A stretch of 54,247 bases of DNA. Source: Nocardia yamanashiensis NBRC 100130 (GTDB lineage: Bacteria; Actinomycetota; Actinomycetes; Mycobacteriales; Mycobacteriaceae). Both the position numbers and the translations under genes were made by a program. Position 1 is the stretch's first letter. The number at the start of each line of letters is the position of its first letter. The DNA lies in contig NZ_BDCD01000034.1 in NCBI RefSeq assembly GCF_001613325.1, forward strand, positions 1 to 54,247, read 5' to 3'. The notes under the pieces are model-generated. The model did no database searches. It was not told the DNA's origin and saw only the letters and a program-made list of their open reading frames with translations. Below, piece by piece: positions 7,703 to 15,033 of this stretch.

Positions 7703-9103
7703 TCAGGACGGGTTGGTCACCTTGTCCGGTTCCGACGCCCGCAGCATGTCCTCGCGCTCGACGACCTTGACCCGCTCGCGGCCTTCCGGCTCGCCGAGGG
7801 CGCGCTCGTGCGCGTCGAGGCGGTACCAGCCGGCCCAGGTGGTGAACGGAATGCCCTTGCCCTCGAGGAAGGTGGTGACCGCGTCCAGCTCCGGCTCGGC
7901 GGCCGGGGTGAAGTTCGCGGCGTCGTCGAGCAGGCAGGCGATGGTCTCGTTGGCGTCGCCCTTGGTGTGGCCGATGAGGCCGACCGGGCCGCGCTTGATC
8001 CAGCCGGTCACGTAGGTAGCGGGCATGTAGCGATCCGCGCCGTCGGCGTCCTCGTTCACCAGCACGCGCCCGGCCTCGTTGGGCACGGTCCCGGCCTGGT
8101 CGTCGAACGGCAGCGCCGGGATGTTCTGCGACAGGTAACCCACCGCGCGGTACACGGCCTGGATGTCCCAGTCCTTGAATTCGCCGGTGCCCTTGCAGTT
8201 TCCGGTGCCGTCGAGCTGGGTGCGCTCGGTGCGCAGGCCCACGACCTTGCCGTCCTCGCCGAGCACCTCGGACGGGGATTCGAAGAAGTGCAGGAACAGC
8301 TTGTGCGGGCGGTTGCCGACATCGCGGATCGCCCACTGCTCCAACGTATTGCAGATCATGTCGACCTGCTTGGAGTGCCGGCGCGCGGCCTCGGAGCCCT
8401 CGTCGTAGTCGATGTCCTCGGGATCGACGATGACTTCGATGGTCGGCGAGTGGTCGAGCTCGCGCAGCTCGAGGGGCGTGAACTTGGCCTGCGCCGGGCC
8501 ACGACGGCCGAACACGTGCACCTCGAGGGCCTTGTTGGCCTTCAAGCCTTCGTAGACGTTCGGCGGGATCTCGGTCGGCAGCAGCTCGTCACCGGTCTTG
8601 GCCAGCACGCGCGCCACGTCCAGGGCCACGTTGCCGACGCCGAGCACGGCGACCTTCTCGGCATCCAGGGGCCAGGTGCGCGGCACGTCCGGGTGCCCGT
8701 CGTACCAGGACACGAAGTCCGCGGCGCCGTAGGAACCGTCCAGGTCGATGCCCGGAACCTCCAGGGCCCGGTCGGCATTGGCGCCGGTGGAGAAGATGAC
8801 CGCGTCGTAGAACCGCTGCAGGTCCTCGAGGGTGATGTCGACGCCGTAGTCGATATTGCCCAGCAGGCGCACCTGCTCCTTGTCGAGCACCTTGTGCAGG
8901 GCGGTGATGATGCCCTTGATGCGCGGATGGTCGGGGGCGACGCCGTAGCGGATGAGACCGAACGGGGCGGGCATCCGCTCGTACAGGTCGATGCTCACAT
9001 CGGCATCGGATTTCATCAGCGCGTCGGCGGCGTAGATTCCGGCCGGGCCGGCGCCCACGATCGCAATGCGGAGCGGGCGGGTCGCTGCACTCTGTTCGGT
9101 CAT
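7703..9103 (-). CDS. fprA: Ferredoxin-NADP+ reductase, FprA type
   Basis: This flavoenzyme moves electrons from NADPH to ferredoxin or similar carriers, for example to feed cytochromes P450 or iron release. The protein has 466 residues, close to mycobacterial FprA (about 456). The FAD Rossmann motif is at the N-terminus (IAIVGAGPAGIYAADAL). It is followed by APFGLIRYGVAPDHP, the NADP-binding VAVLGVGNVALDVARVLAK, and a C-terminal TYVTGWIKRGPVGLIGHTKGD shared by adrenodoxin-reductase-like enzymes. ATG 9103 (MTEQSAAT) is preferred; GTG 9115 four codons upstream is possible. An iron-box-like palindrome lies 47-65 bp upstream, suggesting iron control. Confidence 0.93.
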   Translation of the reverse strand: MTEQSAATRPLRIAIVGAGPAGIYAADALMKSDADVSIDLYERMPAPFGLIRYGVAPDHPRIKGIITALHKVLDKEQVRLLGNIDYGVDITLEDLQRFYDAVIFSTGANADRALEVPGIDLDGSYGAADFVSWYDGHPDVPRTWPLDAEKVAVLGVGNVALDVARVLAKTGDELLPTEIPPNVYEGLKANKALEVHVFGRRGPAQAKFTPLELRELDHSPTIEVIVDPEDIDYDEGSEAARRHSKQVDMICNTLEQWAIRDVGNRPHKLFLHFFESPSEVLGEDGKVVGLRTERTQLDGTGNCKGTGEFKDWDIQAVYRAVGYLSQNIPALPFDDQAGTVPNEAGRVLVNEDADGADRYMPATYVTGWIKRGPVGLIGHTKGDANETIACLLDDAANFTPAAEPELDAVTTFLEGKGIPFTTWAGWYRLDAHERALGEPEGRERVKVVEREDMLRASEPDKVTNPS

Positions 9104-9149
9104 TCTTACGCGCACCCTTTGATTCGATACTTCAGGTCTTGGTCTTTTC

Positions 9150-9168
9150 TTAGCTTAGGCTAAGTTGC
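9150..9168. promoter_or_regulatory. IdeR/DmdR-like iron box upstream of fprA
   Basis: TTAGCTTAGGCTAAGTTGC matches the actinobacterial iron-box consensus TTAGGTTAGGCTAACCTAA at 15 of 19 positions, including the full TTAGGCTAA core. It contains a perfect CTTAG-G-CTAAG palindrome. It lies in the fprA promoter region (47 bp upstream of the ATG), where an IdeR-type repressor with Fe(II) would block transcription. Confidence 0.6.
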
Positions 9169-9375
9169 GACCGGGTTCGGGGGTCCCGGGGACTCCCGAC
9201 GCTGCAGCGTTGCTGCGTGGTGTTGCTATTCCCGCTTCGGCGGGGGAATTGCGCTGATTCTATCGGTGGTAAGGACCCGTACCCGCGAGGGTGCGGTGAA
9301 CCACACGAATGCCCGCCGATCCGACAGGCCGGTGCCGTGCTCGATCCGCTCGCGCCGGGCAGGCATGATCTACCC

Positions 9376-9813
9376 ATGAGTGACGTCGATGACCAGCCGG
9401 TTCCGATCGATCAGGACGAAACCCGGACCATGCTGCCGTTCCTGGTGGCGGCGGTGGTGATCGTGCTCGTCATCCTCGGCATCGTGATCGCCGCCCTGGT
9501 GTCCCCGGCTGAGAAGAATGTCACAGATTCCGATCGATTGGCCATCGCCGCCCGCACCTTCACCGACTCCCGCAGCGGCACCGACGTCATCGACAAGTCA
9601 ACGGCCTGTTCGGGTTTCGACGAAGCCAAGTCCCCGCTCGCGGGCAAGCCCGGTGAACAGGGCGGCAAGTACGCGTACGTGAAGCTGGTCGACCCGCGGG
9701 TCGAGGGCGAGAAGGCGACCGCCCTGGTCACCTGGCGGGCCGGTGACCGGGAATCCACCACCACCTGGCACTTCAGCAAGCAGGGTTCGGCCTGGTTGGT
9801 GTGCGATTCGTGA
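9376..9813 (+). CDS. Single-pass membrane-anchored protein of unknown function
   Basis: The protein has 145 residues. After an acidic 24-residue cytosolic start (MSDVDDQPVPIDQDETRT) there is one clear membrane helix (MLPFLVAAVVIVLVILGIVIAALV, about 25-48). An extracytoplasmic domain of about 95 residues follows, with two Cys (KSTACSGFDEAKS and the last-but-two residue in WLVCDS), probably disulfide-linked. The pattern (membrane anchor, then a small domain ending in a strand such as TTTWHFSKQGSAWLVC) resembles DUF4878/NTF2-like lipobinding folds, but this is only a guess. ATG 9376 was chosen; the frame is open upstream but not protein-like there. It precedes the SAM-IV riboswitch and is probably not part of that unit. 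Confidence 0.75.
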   Translation: MSDVDDQPVPIDQDETRTMLPFLVAAVVIVLVILGIVIAALVSPAEKNVTDSDRLAIAARTFTDSRSGTDVIDKSTACSGFDEAKSPLAGKPGEQGGKYAYVKLVDPRVEGEKATALVTWRAGDRESTTTWHFSKQGSAWLVCDS

Positions 9814-9873
9814 CACGGTTCCGGAGATCGGCGAACAGTTTGACAGCCGGGCCCGGTACCCGGCACTCTTCTC

Positions 9874-9979
9874 CCAGGTCATGAGTACCAGCGCCAAGCC
9901 CCGGCTGGCTGGTCGGCAACCCTCCTCCGCGGTGGGGTGCTCCGGGTGACGACCTGGCTGTGCATCGGAAAAACGATGC
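9874..9979 (+). ncRNA. SAM-IV riboswitch
   Basis: The aptamer core is readable by eye: stem P1 CCAGGTC (9874-9880) pairs with GACCTGG (9951-9957). Between them are the conserved ATGAGT, CCAGCG-CCAAGCCCCGGCT-GGCTGG, GGCAACCCTCC, CCGCGGTGGGGTGC and CCGGGTGA blocks of the SAM-I/SAM-IV fold. A further hairpin GCATCG-GAAAAA-CGATGC (9962-9979) follows, as expected for the extra 3' stem of SAM-IV. The AGGAGG of the rhodanese gene starts at 9997, so S-adenosylmethionine probably lowers translation of the rhodanese-metZ unit by sequestering that site. Confidence 0.92.
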
Positions 9980-10007
9980 GGCAAGTGCGGATTCACAGGA
10001 GGTTGAA

Positions 10008-10430
10008 GTGAGCTACGCGGGTGACATCACGCCGAAGCAAGCGTGGGAACTGTTGCGTGACAATCCGGATGCGGTGCTGGTCGACGTGCGCACCGAAGCC
10101 GAATGGCGTTTCGTCGGCGTGCCCGACACCAGCGGCATCGGCCGCCCGACCGCGCTGATCGAGTGGGTGGACGTCACCGGTACGCCCAATCCGCGCTTCG
10201 TGGATCAGCTCAAGGGCGTGCTGGCCGAGCGCGGCGCGGACTCCGACGCCCCGGTCATCTTCATCTGCCGGTCCGGTCAGCGCTCCATAGGCGCGGCCAC
10301 CGCCGCCACCGCCGTCGGCTTCGAGCCGTCGTTCAATGTGATCGAAGGTTTCGAAGGCGCACTGGACGCGCAGGGCCATCGCGGCGTCGTCGGCTGGCGT
10401 GCCGACGGCCTGCCCTGGCGGCAGTCGTAA
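10008..10430 (+). CDS. Rhodanese-like sulfurtransferase (Rv0390-like)
   Basis: The protein has 140 residues with a single rhodanese domain: VLVDVRTEAEWRFVGVPD near residue 23-40 and the active-site loop IFICRSGQRS with Cys87. It transfers sulfane sulfur from a donor to a thiophilic acceptor. GTG 10008 was chosen because AGGAGG lies 5 nt upstream. It follows a SAM-IV riboswitch and precedes metZ by 26 bp, the same arrangement as Rv0390-Rv0391, so a role in supplying or handling sulfur for homocysteine synthesis is likely. Confidence 0.9.
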   Translation: MSYAGDITPKQAWELLRDNPDAVLVDVRTEAEWRFVGVPDTSGIGRPTALIEWVDVTGTPNPRFVDQLKGVLAERGADSDAPVIFICRSGQRSIGAATAATAVGFEPSFNVIEGFEGALDAQGHRGVVGWRADGLPWRQS

Positions 10431-10456
10431 CCGGTCCGGGTCGATAGGAGACAGTC

Positions 10457-11671
10457 ATGATCACCGGTGGTTCGTTCGACCGTCCGCTTCCCGAGGGCGT
10501 CGGCCCCGCCACGATCAGCGTGCGCGGCGGCACCCGGCGCTCGGGTTTCGAGGAGACCTCGGAAGCGCTGTTCCTGAATTCCGGATTCGTCTACGAGAGC
10601 GCCGAAGCGGCCGAGGCGTCGTTCACCGGCGATATCGAGCACTTCGTGTACTCGCGCTACGGCAATCCCACGGTCGCCATGTTCGAGGAGCGGCTGCGCC
10701 TGATCGACGGCGCGGAAGCGGCCTTCGCGACCGCCTCCGGCATGTCCGCGGTCTTCACCGCGCTGGGCGCGCTGCTCGGCGCGGGTGACCGATTGGTCGC
10801 CGCCCGTTCGCTTTTCGGCTCCTGCTTCGTGGTGGCCAACGAGATCCTGCCGCGCTGGGGCGTGGAGACCGTCTTCGTCGACGGCGAGGATCTGGACCAG
10901 TGGGAGCAGGCGCTGTCGGTGCCCACCCAGGCCGTGTTCTTCGAAACCCCCTCCAATCCGATGCAGACCCTGGTGGATGTGCGTGCGGTGGCGGATCTTT
11001 CGCATGCCGCCGGCGCGAAGGTGGTGCTGGACAACGTCTTCGCCACCCCGCTGCTGCAGAAGGGCTTCGACCTCGGCGCGGACGTGCTGGTCTACTCCGG
11101 CACCAAGCACATCGACGGCCAGGGCCGCGTGCTCGGCGGCGCCATCCTGGGTTCGCAGGAGTACATCGACGGCCCGGTCAAGAACCTCATGCGGCACACC
11201 GGCCCGGCATTGAGCCCGTTCAATGCCTGGACGCTGCTCAAGGGCCTGGAGACGATGCCGTTGCGGTTGCGCCAGTCCGTCGATTCGGCGCTGCGCATCG
11301 CGGAATTCCTGGAGCAGCATCCGGCCGTGGCGTGGGTGAAGTACCCGTTCCTGAAGTCGCATCCGCAATACGAGCTGGCCACGCGGCAGATGTCCGGCGG
11401 CGGCACGGTGATCACCTTCGAGCTGAAGGCGCCCGAATCCGAGGGCAAGAAGCGGGCTTTCGAGGTGCTGAACGGGCTGCGCATCATCGACATCTCCAAC
11501 AACCTCGGCGATGCCAAGACCCTGATCACGCACCCCGCCACCACGACGCACCGGGCCATGGGGCCGGAGGGGCGGGCGGCCATCGGCCTGACCGACGGGG
11601 TGCTTCGTATTTCCATCGGCCTCGAGGATGTCGAGGACCTGATCGGCGATCTGGATCGCGCGCTGGGCTGA
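10457..11671 (+). CDS. metZ: O-succinylhomoserine sulfhydrylase MetZ
   Basis: This PLP enzyme joins O-succinylhomoserine with sulfide to make homocysteine, the direct sulfhydrylation route to methionine. The protein has 404 residues, the usual length. Motifs of the Cys/Met-metabolism PLP family are present: YSRYGNPTVAMFEERL, FATASGMSAVFTALGALL, FFETPSNPMQTLVD and the PLP lysine K217 in YSGTKHIDG. The C-terminal RISIGLEDVEDLIGDL is also typical. AGGAG lies 7 nt before the ATG. It shares a SAM-IV riboswitch with the upstream rhodanese and ends in a strong intrinsic terminator. Confidence 0.95.
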   Translation: MITGGSFDRPLPEGVGPATISVRGGTRRSGFEETSEALFLNSGFVYESAEAAEASFTGDIEHFVYSRYGNPTVAMFEERLRLIDGAEAAFATASGMSAVFTALGALLGAGDRLVAARSLFGSCFVVANEILPRWGVETVFVDGEDLDQWEQALSVPTQAVFFETPSNPMQTLVDVRAVADLSHAAGAKVVLDNVFATPLLQKGFDLGADVLVYSGTKHIDGQGRVLGGAILGSQEYIDGPVKNLMRHTGPALSPFNAWTLLKGLETMPLRLRQSVDSALRIAEFLEQHPAVAWVKYPFLKSHPQYELATRQMSGGGTVITFELKAPESEGKKRAFEVLNGLRIIDISNNLGDAKTLITHPATTTHRAMGPEGRAAIGLTDGVLRISIGLEDVEDLIGDLDRALG

Positions 11672-11687
11672 TCCATCGAACCTCGCA

Positions 11688-11725
11688 AGCCGGGACCGTC
11701 CGCGTGACGGTCCCGGCTTTCTTTT
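11688..11725 (+). terminator. Intrinsic terminator after metZ
   Basis: A 13-bp perfect stem (AGCCGGGACCGTC, 11688-11700, with its complement at 11706-11718) encloses a CGCGT loop and is followed by TTTCTTTTG. It starts 17 bp after the metZ stop. Confidence 0.92.
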
Positions 11726-11770
11726 GTCCCGGGTAGGCAGGCGGGGGCCAAGCCCCCGAACCCCCATTAT

Positions 11771-11806
11771 TGACAGCATCCTGTCAAAGATGACAGGATG
11801 CTGTCA
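11771..11806. promoter_or_regulatory. Tandem palindromic operator overlapping the DJ-1 gene start
   Basis: TGACAGCATCCTGTCA (11771-11786) and TGACAGGATGCTGTCA (11791-11806) are exact reverse complements separated by AAGA. Each is itself an inverted repeat TGACAG-N4-CTGTCA, so two dimer sites sit 20 bp apart, two helical turns, on one DNA face. The second site ends on the A of the ATG at 11806. TTGACA at 11770-11775 could be the -35 box. The MarR protein encoded as second gene of the unit is the obvious ligand. Confidence 0.8.
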
Positions 11807-12444
11807 TGACCAAGACAGTGCACCTCGCCGTTTACGACACCTTCTCCGACTGGGAGACCGGCCACGCGACCGCGCACCTCAATCGCGGCCTGTGGCATCG
11901 CGAGCCGGGAACCTGGCAGGTCAAGACCGTCGGCCTGACGACCGAACCGGTCACCTCCATGGGCGGCATGCGCGTCGTCCCGGATCTCGCGCTCGCGGAC
12001 CTGTCACCCGCCGACAGCGCGCTGCTGATCCTGCCGGGTTCCGACACCTGGGAAACCGGTGCGCTGAAGGACTTCTCGGACAAGGCCGCCGAATTCCTCG
12101 CCGCCGGCGTCCCGGTCGCCGCGATCTGCGGAGCCACCTTCGGCCTGGCCGCCGCGGGCCTGCTGGACGACCGCAAGCACACCAGCAATGCCGCGGAATA
12201 CCTTGCCTACAGCGGTTATTCGGGCGGCGCGAACTTCGTCCACCAACCCGCCGTCGCGGACGGCGCGCTGATCACCGGAAGCGGCGTCGCCCCGGTCGAT
12301 TTCGCCGCCACGATCTTCGCGAAGCTGGACATCTACGAACCGCAGGTCCTCGAAGCCTGGGTCAAGCTGTACAGGGACAACGATCCGGCCGGTTTCTTCG
12401 CCCTCGCCGAATACGAGGAGAGCCGCGCGGCGGTCGCCGGATGA
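11806..12444 (+). CDS. DJ-1/PfpI family class I glutamine amidotransferase-like protein
   Basis: The protein has 212 residues with the flavodoxin-like DJ-1/PfpI fold: VHLAVYDTFSDWETGHATAH at the start, LLILPGSDTWETGALKDFSD, and the nucleophile elbow AAICGATFGLAAAGLLDDRKH with Cys108. Relatives are proteases, glyoxalases/deglycases or stress sensors; which one applies here is not clear. ATG 11806 overlaps an operator, with no Shine-Dalgarno, so translation is probably leaderless. It overlaps the downstream marR gene by ATGA. The pairing with a MarR regulator suggests induction by an electrophile, oxidant or antibiotic-like compound. Confidence 0.88.
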   Translation: MTKTVHLAVYDTFSDWETGHATAHLNRGLWHREPGTWQVKTVGLTTEPVTSMGGMRVVPDLALADLSPADSALLILPGSDTWETGALKDFSDKAAEFLAAGVPVAAICGATFGLAAAGLLDDRKHTSNAAEYLAYSGYSGGANFVHQPAVADGALITGSGVAPVDFAATIFAKLDIYEPQVLEAWVKLYRDNDPAGFFALAEYEESRAAVAG

Positions 12445-12896
12445 TGCCGCCCGAGCAGGACCTCTTCGCCACCTCGGCGGTCACCACGTTCAAGCTGAAC
12501 GGCCAATTCCTCGCCATCGCAGAGGAATTGGCCCGCCCGGCCGGTATCACCGTGGCCTGGTGGATGGTGCTCGGCGCGGTACTGCGCGAGCCGCTGCCGG
12601 TCGCGGGCATCGCCCGGGAGATGGGCATCACCCGCCAGAGCGTGCAGCGGGTGGCGGATCTGCTGGTGGACAAGGGTTTCGCCGAATACCGACCCAACCC
12701 CGCGCACAAGCGCGCCAAGCTGGTGGCGGTCACTCCGGAGGGCCGCGCGGCGGTGGAGCGCATCAACCCCCAGCACGCCGCCTACGCGAAAAGGCTGGCG
12801 GCGGAGCTCGGCGTCGATGCCATGCGCGACATCGCCGCCGCCCTCACCCGCCTCTCGGCCGCGCTCGACGCAGTCGGTCTACCCGAAATCGACTGA
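12441..12896 (+). CDS. MarR-family transcriptional regulator
   Basis: The protein has 151 residues. A winged helix spans about residues 30-100: LREPLPVAGIAREMGITRQS, VQRVADLLVDKGFAEYRPNP, then the wing KLVAVTPEGRAAVERI. MarR dimers normally repress their own operon and release DNA on binding a ligand or on oxidation. There is no Cys in the protein, so ligand binding is more likely than thiol sensing. The ATG overlaps the DJ-1 stop (ATGA), so the two are translationally coupled. The tandem palindrome at 11771-11806 is its likely operator. Confidence 0.88.
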   Translation: MMPPEQDLFATSAVTTFKLNGQFLAIAEELARPAGITVAWWMVLGAVLREPLPVAGIAREMGITRQSVQRVADLLVDKGFAEYRPNPAHKRAKLVAVTPEGRAAVERINPQHAAYAKRLAAELGVDAMRDIAAALTRLSAALDAVGLPEID

Positions 12897-12901
12897 CCCC
12901 C

Positions 12902-12953
12902 CGTCATTCCGGCATGTTCTCAGTCGGAATCCACACGGTTCGCCGGGATGACG
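12902..12953. terminator. Possible terminator stem between marR and the HAD gene
   Basis: CGTCATTCCGG (12902-12912) can pair with CCGGGATGACG (12943-12953), 11 bp with one G-U pair, around a 30-nt loop. It fills most of the 62-bp gap between convergent genes. The long loop and missing T-tract make this a weak call. Confidence 0.35.
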
Positions 12954-12958
12954 CGGTA

Positions 12959-13765
12959 TCAGCCCAGCAAGGAGAGCGGATCCCTGGTGTGCCCCACCAG
13001 TTCCGCGACGGAGTCGAGGATGAGGGTCGGCCGGTACGGGTACTGCTCCATGGTGGCGCGGCTGGAGATGCCGGTGGTCACCAGCACCGTCCGCATCCCG
13101 GCCTCCATGCCCGAGATGATGTCGGTGTCCATCCGGTCGCCGATCATCACCGAGGACTGCGAGTGCGCCCCGATCCGCCGCAGCGCCGACCGCATCATCA
13201 GCGGATTCGGCTTGCCCACGTAGTAGGGCTCCTTGCCGGTGGCCCGGGTGATGAGCGCGGCCACCGAACCAGTGGCGGGCAGGATGCCCTCGCGCGAGGG
13301 CCCGGTGGCGTCGGGATTGGTGGCGATGAACCGCGCCCCCGCCGCGATCAACCGGATCGCCGTGGTGATGGCCTCGAACGAGTACGTCCGCGTCTCGCCC
13401 AGCACCACGTAGTCCGGATCGCTGTCGGTGAGCACGTACCCGATCTCGTGCAGCGCGGTGGTGAGCCCGGATTCGCCTACGACATAGGCGGTTCCGCCCG
13501 GCCGCTGCTCGTTCAGGAAGGTCGCGGTGGCCAGCGCCGAGGTCCAGATGGACTCGATCGGGATCTCCAGCCCGGTGTGCTTCAAGCGCGCTTGCAGATC
13601 GCGCGCGGTGTAGATGGAGTTGTTGGTGAGCACCAGGAACGGAATGTCATTGCTGCGCAGTTCGGCGAGGAACTTGTCGGCCCCGGGCACCATGTGGTTC
13701 TCGTGCACCAGGACGCCGTCCATGTCGGTGAGATAGGACAGGATGGGATCAGCTGTGGTGGTCAC
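12959..13765 (-). CDS. HAD-IIA (NagD-like) phosphatase
   Basis: The protein has 268 residues. HAD motifs are in order: motif I YLTDMDGVLVHEN with the nucleophile Asp14 and Asp16, motif II LVLTNNS, motif III lysine in YYVGKPNPLMMRSALRR, and motif IV VMIGDRMDTDI. A C2-type cap lies between motifs II and III. NagD-type enzymes remove phosphate from nucleotides, sugar phosphates or 2-phosphoglycolate; the substrate is unknown. It starts at GTG 13765, divergent from fgd across 172 bp. Confidence 0.9.
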   Translation of the reverse strand: MTTTADPILSYLTDMDGVLVHENHMVPGADKFLAELRSNDIPFLVLTNNSIYTARDLQARLKHTGLEIPIESIWTSALATATFLNEQRPGGTAYVVGESGLTTALHEIGYVLTDSDPDYVVLGETRTYSFEAITTAIRLIAAGARFIATNPDATGPSREGILPATGSVAALITRATGKEPYYVGKPNPLMMRSALRRIGAHSQSSVMIGDRMDTDIISGMEAGMRTVLVTTGISSRATMEQYPYRPTLILDSVAELVGHTRDPLSLLG

Positions 13766-13902
13766 CCGCCCGAGTCTAATTTGCCTTCGCGTTGCTGTCG
13801 GGTGAAGTCACCCCTGCCACATTCGTTCCCCGCTTTTGGACATATCGTGCGATGAGAGATGGTTCACCACGGGTGGGCCATCCGGGCGGGAGGTTGGCCC
13901 GC

Positions 13903-13941
13903 ATGACACAAGCGCAGTACAGCGACAGGAGTGGCGCGTGA
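13903..13941 (+). CDS. Possible 12-residue upstream ORF overlapping the fgd start
   Basis: An ATG at 13903 opens MTQAQYSDRSGA, whose TGA stop (13939-13941) overlaps the fgd GTG (13938-13940) as GTGA. GGGAGG lies 9 nt before the ATG. The arrangement would let ribosomes ending the short ORF restart on fgd. It could equally be chance, since fgd has its own AGGAG site. Confidence 0.35.
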   Translation: MTQAQYSDRSGA

Positions 13942-14945
13942 AGGACCTCAAGCTCGGATACAAGGCGTCGGCGGAGCAGTTCGGTCCCCGGGAACTGGTG
14001 GAACTCGCGGTTTCGGTCGAGGAGCACGGCCTCGACAGCGCGACGGTGAGCGATCACTTCCAGCCCTGGCGGCACAATGGCGGGCACGCCCCGTTCTCGC
14101 TGGCCTGGATGGCGGCGGTGGGCGAGCGCACCAATCGCATTCAGCTCGGCACCTCGGTGCTGACCCCGACCTTCCGCTACAACCCCGCGGTCATCGCGCA
14201 GGCCTTCGCCACCATGGGCTGCCTGTACCCGGACCGCATCATGCTGGGCGTCGGCACCGGCGAGGCGCTGAACGAGATCGCCACCGGCTTCCAGGGCGAA
14301 TGGCCGGAATTCAAGGAGCGTTTCGCGCGGCTGCGCGAGTCGGTGGATCTGATGCGCGCGCTGTGGACGGGTGATCGCGTCGACTTCGACGGCCAGTACT
14401 ACAAGACCGTCGGCGCGTCGATCTACGACGTTCCCAAGGGCGGCATCCCGATCTACATCGCGGCGGGCGGCCCGCTGGTGGCGCGGTACGCCGGGCGCGC
14501 CGGCGACGGTTTCATCTGCACCTCGGGCAAGGGCATGGAGCTCTACAACGACAAGCTGATGCCCGCGGTGGCCGAGGGCGCGGCCAAGGTCGGCCGCACC
14601 GTCGAGGACATCGACCGGATGATCGAGATCAAGATCTCCTACGACACCGATCCCGAACTGGCGCTCGAGAACACGCGCTTCTGGGCCCCGCTCTCGCTCA
14701 CCCCCGAGCAGAAGCACTCGATCACCGACCCGATCGAAATGGAAGCCGCCGCAGACGCTTTGCCCATCGAGCAGATCGCCAAGCGCTGGATCGTGGCGAG
14801 CGATCCGGATCAGGCCGTCGACCAGATCAAGCCGTACCTGGACGCCGGCCTGAACCACCTGGTCTTCCACGCCCCCGGCCACGACCAGCGCCGCTTCCTG
14901 GACCTGTTCGCCGCCGATATCGCCCCGCGCCTGCGCGCCCTGTAA
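13938..14945 (+). CDS. fgd: F420-dependent glucose-6-phosphate dehydrogenase
   Basis: The enzyme oxidises glucose 6-phosphate to 6-phosphogluconolactone and reduces cofactor F420, supplying F420H2 for the many F420-dependent reductases of mycobacteria and nocardiae. The protein has 335 residues, one less than M. tuberculosis Fgd1, and is alignable along its whole length by eye. His40 and Trp44 (TVSDHFQPWRHNGG) and Glu109 (GVGTGEALNEI) fall at the same positions as the Fgd1 active site. AGGAG lies 7 nt before GTG 13938. The fgd-pta-ackA order matches Rv0407-Rv0409. Confidence 0.96.
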   Translation: MKDLKLGYKASAEQFGPRELVELAVSVEEHGLDSATVSDHFQPWRHNGGHAPFSLAWMAAVGERTNRIQLGTSVLTPTFRYNPAVIAQAFATMGCLYPDRIMLGVGTGEALNEIATGFQGEWPEFKERFARLRESVDLMRALWTGDRVDFDGQYYKTVGASIYDVPKGGIPIYIAAGGPLVARYAGRAGDGFICTSGKGMELYNDKLMPAVAEGAAKVGRTVEDIDRMIEIKISYDTDPELALENTRFWAPLSLTPEQKHSITDPIEMEAAADALPIEQIAKRWIVASDPDQAVDQIKPYLDAGLNHLVFHAPGHDQRRFLDLFAADIAPRLRAL

Positions 14946-15033
14946 CCGGTTTACCGACTCGGTTTCTGTGGCACTCGGCACGAATGCCGCGTGCCACGGA
15001 AATCAGTACATAGCGGTCGGTAGTCTTCTGATC

